Positions 19,513 through 28,279 are shown, numbered from the stretch's first letter. The stretch: 64,000 nucleotides of DNA from Chitinophaga pinensis (GCA_902167325.1 LR632930.1:992001-1056000); one strand, 5' to 3'. Notes: a model not told the origin generated them from the letters alone. Made by a program: numbers and translations.

Positions 19513-20379
19513 ATGAAGACTTTTATTACGCGGACCATTACCGCCCTGTTTTTCGTGGCCATTATGCTGGGAGGCATCTTATGGTCACCCCTATCCTTTT
19601 TTATCCTGTTCTTTCTGGTGAATTTCTTTGCGCTGAAGGAATATGCCAATCTGGTCCGCCATATTGATGCCGACTACACGGAAATATCCTCCTGGCACCG
19701 GAACGGGGTGCTGATTGCCGGATGTGCGCTGATGATGGCTATTGCCGGCGAGAGGTTCGAATATGAAGGGCTTTCGCTGGGAGAGATCGGCTGGGTGCTG
19801 ACGTTCATATTCCTGCTCGTTATGCCGCTGGGCGAAATACTCATGGGGAAAGAATTTTCCCTGAAGTCGATCGGTTATTCACTGCTCGGGTTGTTGTATG
19901 TTACCGTACCCTTCGGGATGCTGGTGGATATGAGCTTTACCGAAAATGTAGTTCCCGGATTTGGGCAGGCATATATCTGGATGTACCCGCTCACCCTGAT
20001 CTGCTGCATCTGGATCAACGATACCATGGCTTACATCGTAGGCTCCCTCATCGGGAAAACCCCTTTCGCCCCGGCTATCTCCCCTAAAAAAACCATTGAG
20101 GGAACGGTAGGCGGGATGATCCTTGCCGTAGCCGCGGCCGGTGTATTTGGGTATTTCTGGGGTTATCAGTGGATGCCGTTGCAGCATTGGATCGCCTTCG
20201 CTGCCATCGCTGCGGTATTCGGTACAGCGGGCGACCTGCTGGAATCCCGGCTGAAAAGGCTGGCGGGGGTGAAGGATTCGGGGAGCATCATGCCGGGGCA
20301 CGGCGGATTCCTCGACCGGTTCGACTCCCTCCTTGTGGCTGCACCCATCGCATGGATCTACATGAGGCTCTTCTTCTGA
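19513..20379 (+). CDS. cdsA: Phosphatidate cytidylyltransferase
   Basis: 288-residue polytopic membrane enzyme that makes CDP-diacylglycerol from phosphatidate and CTP. The family signature near the C-terminus is clear: SRLKRLAGVKDSGSIMPGHG followed by GFLDRFDSLL, with upstream FGTAGDLLES. Six to eight hydrophobic helices precede it. Directly followed by psd, so consecutive steps toward phosphatidylethanolamine are linked. Confidence 0.95.
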   Translation: MKTFITRTITALFFVAIMLGGILWSPLSFFILFFLVNFFALKEYANLVRHIDADYTEISSWHRNGVLIAGCALMMAIAGERFEYEGLSLGEIGWVLTFIFLLVMPLGEILMGKEFSLKSIGYSLLGLLYVTVPFGMLVDMSFTENVVPGFGQAYIWMYPLTLICCIWINDTMAYIVGSLIGKTPFAPAISPKKTIEGTVGGMILAVAAAGVFGYFWGYQWMPLQHWIAFAAIAAVFGTAGDLLESRLKRLAGVKDSGSIMPGHGGFLDRFDSLLVAAPIAWIYMRLFF

Positions 20380-20442
20380 TAATTATTTTTCTTCATACCT
20401 TCGTACCGCCTTATTAAAGGGCCAGATAAAATCTACTGAATC

Positions 20443-21099
20443 ATGACGATCCATCGTGAGGGCACTGCTACCATCGCCCTAACCTTTGCCGTACTGGCGC
20501 TGCTCAACATCGCAGTGTTCTTTTTCCTTTACGACTCGCCGGTGCTGTGCTGGACGCTGCTTGGCATTTCCATCGTGTTTTTCCTGTTCATCGTATCGTT
20601 TTTCCGTCTCCCTTCCAGAGACATGAAGTTCGATGAAACACTCGTGATCGCCCCGGCAGACGGTAAGATCGTAGTGATCGAAGACGTTTACGAGCCGGAA
20701 TATTTTAAAGACAAACGCCTGCAGGTGTCGATCTTCATGAGCCCTGCCAACGTGCACGTGAATCGCAACCCTATCAGCGGTTCCGTAAAACTGAGCCAGT
20801 ACCACCCCGGCAAATACCTGGTGGCATGGCACCCGAAAGCTTCTACAGAAAACGAACGGCATACGGTTGTTATCGGTAACGGCAAAACGGACATCCTGGT
20901 ACGCCAGATCGCCGGTGCCCTCGCCCGCCGTATCGTGAATTACCTGAAACCCGGTATGGACGTGAAGCAGAACACCGAAATGGGCTTTATTAAATTCGGG
21001 TCCCGTGTGGATATTTACCTGCCCGTAGGTACTAAAGTAAATGTGGAGAAAGAACAGATCGTTCGCGGTGGCCAAACCATTATCGCCACACTCAGCTGA
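20443..21099 (+). CDS. psd: Phosphatidylserine decarboxylase, short form
   Basis: 218 residues, the short archaeal/Bacteroidota type. Two N-terminal membrane helices (about 10-31 and 35-54) precede the catalytic part. The self-cleavage site is G186-S187 in IKFGSRVD, where Ser becomes the pyruvoyl cofactor. APADGKIV, IFMSPANVHVNR and YHPGKYLVAWHPKAS are typical. Converts phosphatidylserine to phosphatidylethanolamine at the inner membrane. It lies 63 bp after cdsA. Confidence 0.95.
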   Translation: MTIHREGTATIALTFAVLALLNIAVFFFLYDSPVLCWTLLGISIVFFLFIVSFFRLPSRDMKFDETLVIAPADGKIVVIEDVYEPEYFKDKRLQVSIFMSPANVHVNRNPISGSVKLSQYHPGKYLVAWHPKASTENERHTVVIGNGKTDILVRQIAGALARRIVNYLKPGMDVKQNTEMGFIKFGSRVDIYLPVGTKVNVEKEQIVRGGQTIIATLS

Positions 21100-21156
21100 T
21101 TTTAACGTTTCTTTTCAAAAGGGAAAACGTATCTTCAATTACACAAAATCACCGCA

Positions 21157-21405
21157 ATGAAGCAATTTTTTCTCATGCTCTCCGCAGTAGCGCTGCTCGC
21201 CGGCCCGGTAATCGCCCAGGAAAAGCCCGTGGCAAAAAAGAAGGCTCCCGCTAAAAAAGAGGAAGCCTGCCATAAGGGTAGCGAAGCATCATGCTGCAAG
21301 GAAGAAACTACGGCCAAAGGCAAATCCTGCTGCATGCCGATGCCTTCCAAAGCAGAAGCGGTGAAAACGACTGCCAAAAAGAAAGCAGCCGCAGTAAAAA
21401 GTTAA
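21157..21405 (+). CDS. Small exported Lys/Ala-rich protein with cysteine pairs
   Basis: 82 residues. A clear signal peptide (MKQFFLMLSAVALLAGPVIAQ) precedes a very basic chain with AKKK/PAKK repeats. In its middle are five cysteines, a CH, a CC and a second CC (EACHKGSEASCCKEE ... GKSCCMPMPSK). The spacing suggests metal binding or disulfides. No family is recognised, although short exported lysine-rich proteins of this kind occur in Chitinophagaceae. Followed by a good terminator. Confidence 0.75.
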   Translation: MKQFFLMLSAVALLAGPVIAQEKPVAKKKAPAKKEEACHKGSEASCCKEETTAKGKSCCMPMPSKAEAVKTTAKKKAAAVKS

Positions 21406-21430
21406 TTTGCAGCCATTAATATTGGGAAGT

Positions 21431-21460
21431 CCCGGTAGCAATTGTTACCGGGATTTTTTA
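21431..21460 (+). terminator. Terminator after the Cys-rich gene
   Basis: Stem CCCGGTA / TACCGGG (21431-21452 including an AT-rich inner part), followed by ATTTTTTAT. Confidence 0.88.
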
Positions 21461-21465
21461 TGTAC

Positions 21466-22161
21466 CTACAGGATGCTTTTCAGCTCGGCAAGGCTCTTGA
21501 TGGTATAGGTCGGGGAAACTCCGGGCTGAACATCGCCCGGTGCAAAATACACCTGGTCCATACCTATCTGCTGCGCCCCAAGAATATCTACCTCCAGCGT
21601 ATCACCGATCATAATACTTTCCGCCGCCGTGGTGTTGGACAGCTGAAGTGCATAATCGAATATTGCCCGGTGCGGCTTCAGCGAGCCTGCGCTTTCCGAA
21701 GTAACGATGTGTGTAAAGTAATGCCCGATCCCCGAATGCTGCAACTTCAGTTTCTGCGTTTCCTCAAATCCATTGGTGATCAGGTGGAGGGGGTATTGTT
21801 TATCCTTCAGATAATCCAGTACTTCGATGGCACCCGGGAAGAGGGCGGTTTTAGTGGGGAGGATGACGAGGAAGCGCTCACTCAGGGTTTGGCAAAGCGC
21901 ATCGTCGCACAGCTTAAAATCGAGGAAGGTTTGGGTGAATCGTTTGATGCGCAGCTCGTTGCGGTTAATGTACCCTTTGCGGAAACGGTCCCACAATTTT
22001 TCGTTGATAGCCGAGTAAACGGTAAAGAATTCGTCGTAAGAGGGGATGCCTCTGCCGGAGAGGTTATGTTCTTCGTAAAGCTCCGCCATGGTGGCATTGG
22101 AGTTGGCTTCAAAATCCCAGAGCGTATGGTCCAGGTCGAAAAAAATATGTTTGTATCTCAT
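21466..22161 (-). CDS. HAD family hydrolase, YjjG type (pyrimidine nucleotidase-like)
   Basis: 231 residues. HAD motif I is FFDLDHTLWDF (nucleophile and acid/base Asp pair), motif II is LITNG, motif III falls near KPHRAIFDYAL and motif IV is IMIGDTLEVDILGA. The subfamily resembles E. coli YjjG, a 5'-nucleotidase acting on pyrimidine and damaged nucleotides. Length and the helical cap between motifs I and II agree. A TACCTTTG box (22204-22197) 35 nt upstream is a likely promoter. Confidence 0.9.
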   Translation of the reverse strand: MRYKHIFFDLDHTLWDFEANSNATMAELYEEHNLSGRGIPSYDEFFTVYSAINEKLWDRFRKGYINRNELRIKRFTQTFLDFKLCDDALCQTLSERFLVILPTKTALFPGAIEVLDYLKDKQYPLHLITNGFEETQKLKLQHSGIGHYFTHIVTSESAGSLKPHRAIFDYALQLSNTTAAESIMIGDTLEVDILGAQQIGMDQVYFAPGDVQPGVSPTYTIKSLAELKSIL

Positions 22162-22196
22162 GATGGCTCCGTTCGTTGGCTAACTGTAGTGAGGGG

Positions 22197-22204
22197 CAAA
22201 GGTA
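22197..22204 (-). promoter_or_regulatory. -7 box ahead of the YjjG-type gene
   Basis: TACCTTTG on the minus strand, a perfect TAnnTTTG match, 35 nt before the ATG at 22161. Confidence 0.45.
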
Positions 22205-22255
22205 CGACAAATCCATTTTTCCCTTATTTTGGGGCACTAAAACAATACGAACGGT

Positions 22256-22963
22256 ATGTTTGCAATCATTACAGGCGCCAGTAAGGGCATCGGGAAAGCG
22301 GTAGCGGAGAAGCTGGCGGCAGAAGGTTTTGATGTGGCGATCTGCGCACGCAATGCAGCAACGCTGGGGGAAACGGCCGCTGCCATCAGGCAGCAAAGCC
22401 CCGGTGTGAAAGTACTGGCACTGCAGGTAGATATGGGCGATAAGCAGGCGGTGCTGAAGTTTGCGGCCGATGTGCAAAAGGAATTGGGTGATACCCCCGC
22501 CATACTGGTGAATAACGCAGGCATTTTTGTGCCGGGTGCCGTACATGAGGAAGAAGACGGGCATCTCGAAAAGATGATGGCTGTGAACCTGTACAGCGCC
22601 TATCACCTTACGCGGGCCTTCATCCCGGCTATGAAAGCCGCTAAGAAAGGGCATGTTTTCAACCTGTGTTCCACGGCCAGCCATAAGGCATATCCCAACG
22701 GAGGGTCGTACAGCATTACCAAATTTGCACTGCTCGGTTTTTCCAAGAACCTGCGGGAAGAGATGAAGCCCCACGGAGTAAAGGTTACTTCCGTAAGCCC
22801 CGGCCCGGTGCTGACTGCTTCCTGGGAAGGGTTTGACGGGCCTGAAGACCGTTTAATGGAACCGGCCGATGTGGCGTCCATGATCTGGGCGGCCTATCAG
22901 CTAAGCCCGCAGGCAGTAATTGAAGAAATTATCATGCGCCCCCAGCTGGGTGATCTCGGATAA
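22256..22963 (+). CDS. Short-chain dehydrogenase/reductase
   Basis: 235 residues, classical SDR. The N-terminal cofactor motif is TGASKGIGKAVAEKL, then NNAGIF, the catalytic serine region LCSTASHKAY and Y-x3-K in YSITKFALLG, followed by VSPGPVLT. ARN after strand 2 suggests NADP(H) preference, which is inference. Substrate unknown. It lies 115 bp ahead of batD and is not an obvious functional partner. Confidence 0.92.
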   Translation: MFAIITGASKGIGKAVAEKLAAEGFDVAICARNAATLGETAAAIRQQSPGVKVLALQVDMGDKQAVLKFAADVQKELGDTPAILVNNAGIFVPGAVHEEEDGHLEKMMAVNLYSAYHLTRAFIPAMKAAKKGHVFNLCSTASHKAYPNGGSYSITKFALLGFSKNLREEMKPHGVKVTSVSPGPVLTASWEGFDGPEDRLMEPADVASMIWAAYQLSPQAVIEEIIMRPQLGDLG

Positions 22964-23063
22964 ATGCTGCTTTGACCCCGAAATCCTTTGCAGTGGCTAA
23001 TTTCAAGCGGTTTTTTTAACTTACTTTTAACTTGCTCCCGGCACAGTCCGCTGTGGCATTGGT

Positions 23064-23071
23064 TAAATTTG
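23064..23071 (+). promoter_or_regulatory. -7 box immediately before batD
   Basis: TAAATTTG ends only 6 nt before the batD ATG. If used, the transcript would have almost no 5' leader. Confidence 0.35.
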
Positions 23072-23077
23072 TTATAG

Positions 23078-25006
23078 ATGAAGGTTTATATCGCCAGTTT
23101 AAGAAAAAGTATCGTTTTGCTCATTGCCGCACTGATGACGGCGGCAGGCGCCAGCGCCCAGGAGTTCCGGTTTACTGCTCAGGTAAACACCAATGTGATT
23201 GCGCAGGACGAGTACCTGCAAGTGCAGTTTACGCTCATCAATCCCACTAACCTCAGCGACTTTAAGGCGCCTGCATTTAAGGGGTTTGAAGTAGTGCAGG
23301 GGCCTAACACCACCCAGGGCATGTCTAACGACAACGGGCGTGTTACCACCTACGTTGCGTTTTCCTATACGCTGGCCGCCACGCAGCCCGGTAATTTTAC
23401 TTTCCAGGGCGCCACCGCCCGGGTAGATGGTAGAACCGTGCGCAGCAATCCTGTCAGTATAGAGGTAACCCGTGCAGGCCAGCAACGCCTTCCGCAGCAG
23501 CAACAACAACAACAGCAGCAGCAACCCTTCCCGCAGCGGAGGGCACCCGGAGAGTCGCATCCCGGTGTACTGCGCAACGGGGAAGATGCCAAAGAGCAAC
23601 TGAAGAAGAATGTATTTGTGCGCGTGGATGTAGATAAGACCAATGTTTACGAAGGGGAACAGATCACCGCTACCTATAAACTGTATACCCGCCTGCCCAC
23701 CAACTCCAGTGTAACAAAAGTACCGGCGTTTAAAGGGTTCTCTGCAAAGGATATGGAAATTCCCAATCCGCCGCGGCCTACGGAAGAGATGGTGAACGGT
23801 GTTCCCTTCAACGTATTCGTTATCCGTAAAACACTCCTCTTCCCGCTGCAATCGGGCGAGCTGGAGCTGGACCCTGCTGAGGTAGATAACCAGGTGCATT
23901 TCGTGAAGCTTGGCCAGCGGAAGCGCGCAGCAACCAACGATCCATTCGGCCGTGATGCTTTCGATGATTTCTTTGCAGACGATCCTTTCTTCGGGCAAAC
24001 TGAATATGAAGTAGTGCCTTACCGCATTCAAAGCCCGGTAGTGAAAGTACAGGTGAAACCTCTGCCTGCCGAGGGCCGCCCGGCCAGCTTCAATGGCGCG
24101 GTAGGACAATTCTCCCTCAGTGCCTCACTCGATAAAAACCAGCTGAGTACCGATGATGCGCTGTCGCTTAAAGTAGCCATCAGCGGGCGTGGTAATGTGA
24201 ACCTGCTCAATGCGCCGCCGCTCAGCATCCCGCCGGCCTTCGAGAAATACGATCCTACCGTTACTGACAATATCGAAAAAAACAGCAACCCCCTCAGCGG
24301 CAGCCGTACTTTCCAGTATGCCCTTATGCCACAGCAGAAAGGTGATTACAAACTGTTGCCCGTAGTGTTCTCCTACTTCGATCCTGCTGCGAAAGCGTAT
24401 AAAACATTGCAGTCCGAGCCGTTTGATGTACATGTGATCCAGGGTAAGGAAGTGAAGAAAGAGAAAGCTGATTTCAGCGGACAAACAGACCTTGCCGGTA
24501 TCCGCACCAGCGGGGCTACATGGAGTAAGCAACGCCCCTTCTTTTTCGGGAAGCCTTTGTTCTGGATATTGCTCCTGTTACCAATACTGGCCATTGCAGG
24601 CGTGGCTTATTACCGCCGCCGCGAAAACTATATCCATAACAACGCCGCGCTGCTCCGCCACCGGCATGCCAATAAAGTAGCGCTGAAGCGCCTCGAACTG
24701 GCTGCACGCTATCTGAAAGAAGGGAAAGACAAAGCGTTTTATGAAGAAACGTCCCGCGCATTGTGGGGTTACCTTGGGCATAAACTGCGCATTCCCATGG
24801 CAGAAATGTCGAAGCAGCGGGTAGATGAAAAGCTGACGAAGCTGCGGCTGAGCGAAGGCGCTAAAGAACAACTCTTTGCACTGGCCGACCGTTGTGAGCG
24901 GGCGCTCTATGCCCCGGGCGATTCCGTAGAGATGCGCCAGGGTGCGTACCAGGAAGCCGTGGAAGTGATCACCAGTATTGAAAACGAAATCAAAGGACGG
25001 GCGTAA
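23078..25006 (+). CDS. batD: BatD family protein (aerotolerance/oxygen tolerance)
   Basis: 642 residues. Signal peptide (about 1-27, ending GASAQ), a large periplasmic beta-rich BatD region, one transmembrane helix (about 488-506, LFWILLLLPILAIAGVAYY) and a cytoplasmic helical tail. QVNTNVIAQDEYLQVQFTL, then FKGFEVVQGPNT, are the conserved opening of BatD. A run of about ten glutamines near residues 140-153 is a low-complexity linker. Bat proteins are linked with oxygen tolerance in Bacteroides and usually lie in moxR-DUF58-batA-batB-batC-batD-batE clusters; here only D and E are seen. Confidence 0.9.
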   Translation: MKVYIASLRKSIVLLIAALMTAAGASAQEFRFTAQVNTNVIAQDEYLQVQFTLINPTNLSDFKAPAFKGFEVVQGPNTTQGMSNDNGRVTTYVAFSYTLAATQPGNFTFQGATARVDGRTVRSNPVSIEVTRAGQQRLPQQQQQQQQQQPFPQRRAPGESHPGVLRNGEDAKEQLKKNVFVRVDVDKTNVYEGEQITATYKLYTRLPTNSSVTKVPAFKGFSAKDMEIPNPPRPTEEMVNGVPFNVFVIRKTLLFPLQSGELELDPAEVDNQVHFVKLGQRKRAATNDPFGRDAFDDFFADDPFFGQTEYEVVPYRIQSPVVKVQVKPLPAEGRPASFNGAVGQFSLSASLDKNQLSTDDALSLKVAISGRGNVNLLNAPPLSIPPAFEKYDPTVTDNIEKNSNPLSGSRTFQYALMPQQKGDYKLLPVVFSYFDPAAKAYKTLQSEPFDVHVIQGKEVKKEKADFSGQTDLAGIRTSGATWSKQRPFFFGKPLFWILLLLPILAIAGVAYYRRRENYIHNNAALLRHRHANKVALKRLELAARYLKEGKDKAFYEETSRALWGYLGHKLRIPMAEMSKQRVDEKLTKLRLSEGAKEQLFALADRCERALYAPGDSVEMRQGAYQEAVEVITSIENEIKGRA

Positions 25007-25026
25007 TCCGCCGGAAAAACAGCCAT

Positions 25027-25791
25027 ATGCAACCATTCATCTCCTACTGTGCCCGCCTCTTTCTCCTCATCCTGCTTGCCGGCACTGCCGCCAAAGCACA
25101 GAGTCCTGCACTGTTCGCAGAAGGCAACCGCCTCTATGAACAGCAACAGTTCAGCGAAGCCGCTGCAAAGTATCAGCAGCTGATAGACTCCGGTTATCTC
25201 GTAGCCGATCTTTACTTCAATGCGGGCAACGCGTACTATAAATCCAATCAAACGGGAATGGCCGTTTTCAGTTTCGAGAAAGCGCTGCGCCTGCAACCCG
25301 GCAACGCAGCCATCGAACATAACCTGGCACTGGCCAATCAGAAAGTTGGCAGCAATGCGGAAACACTTCCCCTGCTTTTCTTTGAAAGATGGTGGCTGCA
25401 GTGGCAGCAACTCCATACGCCGGCAGGCTGGGCCAACTGGAGCATCGTTTGGTGCTGGGCATTATCCGCATTCATCATCGCATACTTCTTCTTTCCTGTA
25501 CCGGGGAAAAAATACATCCGCTGGGGCCTCGCTGTTACCGGCATTCTTCTTCTCGGTTACTTTTCCATGGCCGCGTGGACGCACAGCCAGTCTTTCAACA
25601 GCAGCGACGCCATTGTGATGCACGATGCGGTGAAAGCCAAATCTGCTCCTGACGATGGCGCCAAAGACCTCTTTGAGCTAAAGGAAGGAATGAAAGTGAA
25701 AGTGCTCGACGCCACCAGTCAGTTTGGTAAAGTGCAGCTGTCTGACGGAAAAACGGGCTGGGTAGCCGTGAACGAACTCAGGCGTTTATAA
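25027..25791 (+). CDS. batE: BatE-like TPR and SH3 protein
   Basis: 254 residues. Signal peptide (about 1-26), two to three tetratricopeptide repeats (about 30-95: LFAEGNRLYEQQQFSEAAAKYQ, NAGNAYYKSNQTGMAVFSFEKA), two hydrophobic helices (about 135-180) and a C-terminal bacterial SH3 domain (about 200-254, with WVAVNEL). This is the BatE arrangement, and it lies 20 bp after batD. Probably an inner-membrane partner of BatD. The 3' end overlaps by 6 bp the 3' end of the convergent LytTR gene. Confidence 0.85.
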   Translation: MQPFISYCARLFLLILLAGTAAKAQSPALFAEGNRLYEQQQFSEAAAKYQQLIDSGYLVADLYFNAGNAYYKSNQTGMAVFSFEKALRLQPGNAAIEHNLALANQKVGSNAETLPLLFFERWWLQWQQLHTPAGWANWSIVWCWALSAFIIAYFFFPVPGKKYIRWGLAVTGILLLGYFSMAAWTHSQSFNSSDAIVMHDAVKAKSAPDDGAKDLFELKEGMKVKVLDATSQFGKVQLSDGKTGWVAVNELRRL

Positions 25792-26529
25792 CTTCTCTAT
25801 TTTCTCCAGGAATTCCTGTTTGCGGTTGCGCGCCAGCGGCACGCTCCGGCCGTCTGTCATTACGATATCGCCACCATCTCCCTTAATGTATTTGAACATA
25901 TGGGCCAGGTTCACGATAAAGTTGTTGTGTGCGCGGAAGAATCCTTTATCGCGGAGTATATCGTCCATTTCTTTCAATGAGCGGCAGATCATTACGGGTT
26001 TAGGCTGCTGGATGAGATGCACACCGGTGTAACTGCCTTCCGATTCACAAAACAGAATTTCTTTTACGGGTATCATGCGCAGGCCGTCGAATGTGGGCAG
26101 CGCCACGCGTTCGAACTGAGGCATCTGCTCGCGTAGCAGGCGTAAAATGGTATCGGCCTGTGAGCTGGTGGTGGTTTGCCTTTCTGAGGCTTTGCTGACT
26201 GCGGCCAGCAGGTCGTCTTTATCAATAGGTTTCAGCAGAAAGTCGAGCGCGCTGTGGCGGATGGCCTTCAGGGCATAGCGGTCGTGGGCGGTGGTGAAGA
26301 TGACGGAGAAGTGGCGCCAGGTGCAATGTTCGAGCAGGCAAAAACCATCCATGTCAGGCATTTCGATATCGAGGAAAACCAGGTCGGGCTGAAGTTGCTC
26401 TATGGCAGTGCGGCCTTCTTCCGCAGTGCTACATGTGGTGAGGATGTTGAGCTGCGGACAGTAGCGGTTGAGTTGCATACGCAACACATCACGGCAGTGC
26501 TCTTCGTCGTCGATAATGATCGTTCTCAT
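25786..26529 (-). CDS. LytTR family response regulator
   Basis: 247 residues from the ATG at 26529 (MRTIIIDDEEHCRDVL). Receiver domain 1-120 has acidic residues D7-D8, phospho-acceptor D54 (VFLDIEMPDMDGF) and K105 in KPIDKDD. A LytTR DNA-binding domain follows (about 145-245: IPVKEILFCESEGSYTGVHL, FFRAHNNFIVNL). Paired with the histidine kinase gene just upstream (50 bp), together a LytS/LytR-type two-component system. Confidence 0.93.
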   Translation of the reverse strand: MRTIIIDDEEHCRDVLRMQLNRYCPQLNILTTCSTAEEGRTAIEQLQPDLVFLDIEMPDMDGFCLLEHCTWRHFSVIFTTAHDRYALKAIRHSALDFLLKPIDKDDLLAAVSKASERQTTTSSQADTILRLLREQMPQFERVALPTFDGLRMIPVKEILFCESEGSYTGVHLIQQPKPVMICRSLKEMDDILRDKGFFRAHNNFIVNLAHMFKYIKGDGGDIVMTDGRSVPLARNRKQEFLEKIEKL

Positions 26530-26579
26530 TGGGCGTAGATATGGCTTCGTGTATCTGGTTGACTTGGGGGTAATCAAAT

Positions 26580-27446
26580 TTACTTAAAAATCCGCTCTTC
26601 GTGCAGCACCTCGTCGTACCTGACATCGGGGAGGCGGATGATGGTATAGGTTCCGGTACGCTGGTGGTGTTCATCATACCGGTGGCCGGTAGTGATGTTG
26701 GCATGTGTATGATAGCGGTGGTTGATCCAGTGGAGGCGCTCGCCGGCTACAGCGATGGCAGGCGTTTTTTGCTGGTGCTGGTGAAAGGCACTGTGCCGGG
26801 CAACACCATTGTCTTCCAGTCTTACAAACATTCCCTCCTCATTCCGGCCTACTTCGATCCGGATGAACCCTTTCCCTTCTTCGCGCTGTAAAAGGCGGTT
26901 CCAGATGGCGTTTTGTACATAAGGCTGGATGAGGAACGGGGGGATGAGTACGGAGGGCGGGGGGCTGTCGGGCAGCAGGCAGATGTCGTAATCGAATTGC
27001 CCTTCGAAGCGAAGGGATTCGAGTTGAAGGTAGAGGTCGAGGGTTTCGAGATCTTCTTCGAGGGTGATCCATTCCCGGCTGCTGTGTTCCATGGTCATGC
27101 GCATCAGGCGGCTGAACCGGGTGAGGTACGACGAGGCGAGATCCGTACTGGAGGAAAGTACGAAACTGTGGATGGCATTCAGACTGTTGTAGATGAAGTG
27201 GGGGTTCATCTGCGTCTGGATGGTATGGAGTTCAAGTGATGCTTTTCCGCCCTGAAGGTCGAACTGTTGTTCCATACGCCGCCGTATCCTTCTTTCCCGC
27301 CACCAGAATGCACCTGCAACGAGGGCACCTGTGAGGAAGAAAAGGATAATCAGCAAAGCAGCCGTACCCGGAAATACAGTTTGTCCCTGAGCGGGAACCG
27401 TTGGATAAGCATGCGATTGAACCGTGGCAAGTACGGGGTTAATCAT
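26580..27446 (-). CDS. LytS-type sensor histidine kinase with degenerate ATPase motifs
   Basis: 288 residues. A short periplasmic N-terminus, one transmembrane helix (about 29-49) and a His_kinase domain with the phospho-acceptor H83 in TQMNPHFIYNSLNAI. The ATP-binding part is unusual. The N-box reads QPYVQNAIWNRL, with Gln178 where Glu is normal. The G1 region reads EDNGVARHS rather than DNGxG, and the G2 glycines are replaced (KTPAIAVAGERL). Family kinases phosphorylate a LytTR regulator, encoded here 50 bp downstream. Whether this one still hydrolyses ATP is uncertain. Confidence 0.88.
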   Translation of the reverse strand: MINPVLATVQSHAYPTVPAQGQTVFPGTAALLIILFFLTGALVAGAFWWRERRIRRRMEQQFDLQGGKASLELHTIQTQMNPHFIYNSLNAIHSFVLSSSTDLASSYLTRFSRLMRMTMEHSSREWITLEEDLETLDLYLQLESLRFEGQFDYDICLLPDSPPPSVLIPPFLIQPYVQNAIWNRLLQREEGKGFIRIEVGRNEEGMFVRLEDNGVARHSAFHQHQQKTPAIAVAGERLHWINHRYHTHANITTGHRYDEHHQRTGTYTIIRLPDVRYDEVLHEERIFK

Positions 27447-27569
27447 ATCAGATTCCTAAGCCGTTCAAATATAAACAGCGGCTTGCCACCGGAAAAGAAG
27501 GAAGTAATAGCTGGCAGGAGGCACCGGACAATCGGCAGCCCTGCGGGGAAATGTGGCGGAAGGGTATTA

Positions 27570-28279
27570 TCAGCCGTCCGTGAACTTGTACCCTACCCCG
27601 CGAACGGAGTGGAAGTAGCGGGAATTGCGGCTGTCTTCCTCGAAATACTTGCGGAAATTGAGGATGAAGTTATCAATGGTACGGGTGGTGGGATATACGT
27701 TGTAACCCCAAACTACCTGGAGGATCTTTTCGCGGGTCACCACTTCGCCCTTATTCTCGATAAGGAGCTTCAGGAGCATGGTTTCTTTCTTAGACAGTTC
27801 GTGATGCTTCCCGTCTTTCCCCACACATTCCTGCGCAGCGAAATCGATCATATTATTGCCGAAGCGGTACACATTGGGTACGCTGTCTTTATCCTGAATC
27901 TTTTTGTTTTGACGATGAGCTTTTCTACCCGCAGCAGGAGTTCTTCGAGGTTGAAAGGCTTGGTCATATAGTCGTCTCCCCCTTTCTTAAGCCCGAGCAC
28001 ACGGTCGGCGCTGCTGTTTTTGGCACTGAGGAAGAGGATGGGTACTTCGTTGTTCTGTATCCGGATATTCTCACACACGGCCAGGCCGTCCATCTCGGGC
28101 AGCATGATATCGAGGATGATCAGATCGAAATATTCGTTTTTAACGGCTTTAAGGGCGCTGGTGCCGTTATCTACCGCCGTAACCTCATAACCTTCCAGCT
28201 CCAGGTTGAGTTTTAATGCTTCCTGCAGGTTCTCTTCGTCTTCTACCAGCAAAATTGATGCTTTCGTCGCTTCCTTCAT
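27570..28279 (-). pseudogene. OmpR/PhoB-type response regulator, split by a one-base frameshift
   Basis: Two overlapping frames together encode a normal 236-residue regulator. The first (28279-27848) starts MKEATKASILLVEDEE and holds the complete receiver domain with D57 (LIILDIMLPEMDG) and KPFNLEELLLRVE, then leaves frame after VKTK and ends in an unrelated tail. The second (to 27570) holds the winged-helix domain (LSKKETMLLKLLIENKGE, TIDNFILNFRKYF, SVRGVGYKF). The break is at a run of five A (minus strand; T5 at 27901-27905): one more A restores VKTKKIQDKDSVPNVYRFG. It could be a real mutation, a sequencing error, or -1 slippage at this run. It lies 76 bp downstream of its kinase gene. Confidence 0.85.

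Noticed and set aside
23494-23530. CAG/CAA run as a mobile or regulatory repeat
   Set aside because: In frame inside batD, encoding a Gln linker; similar Gln runs occur in other genes here.
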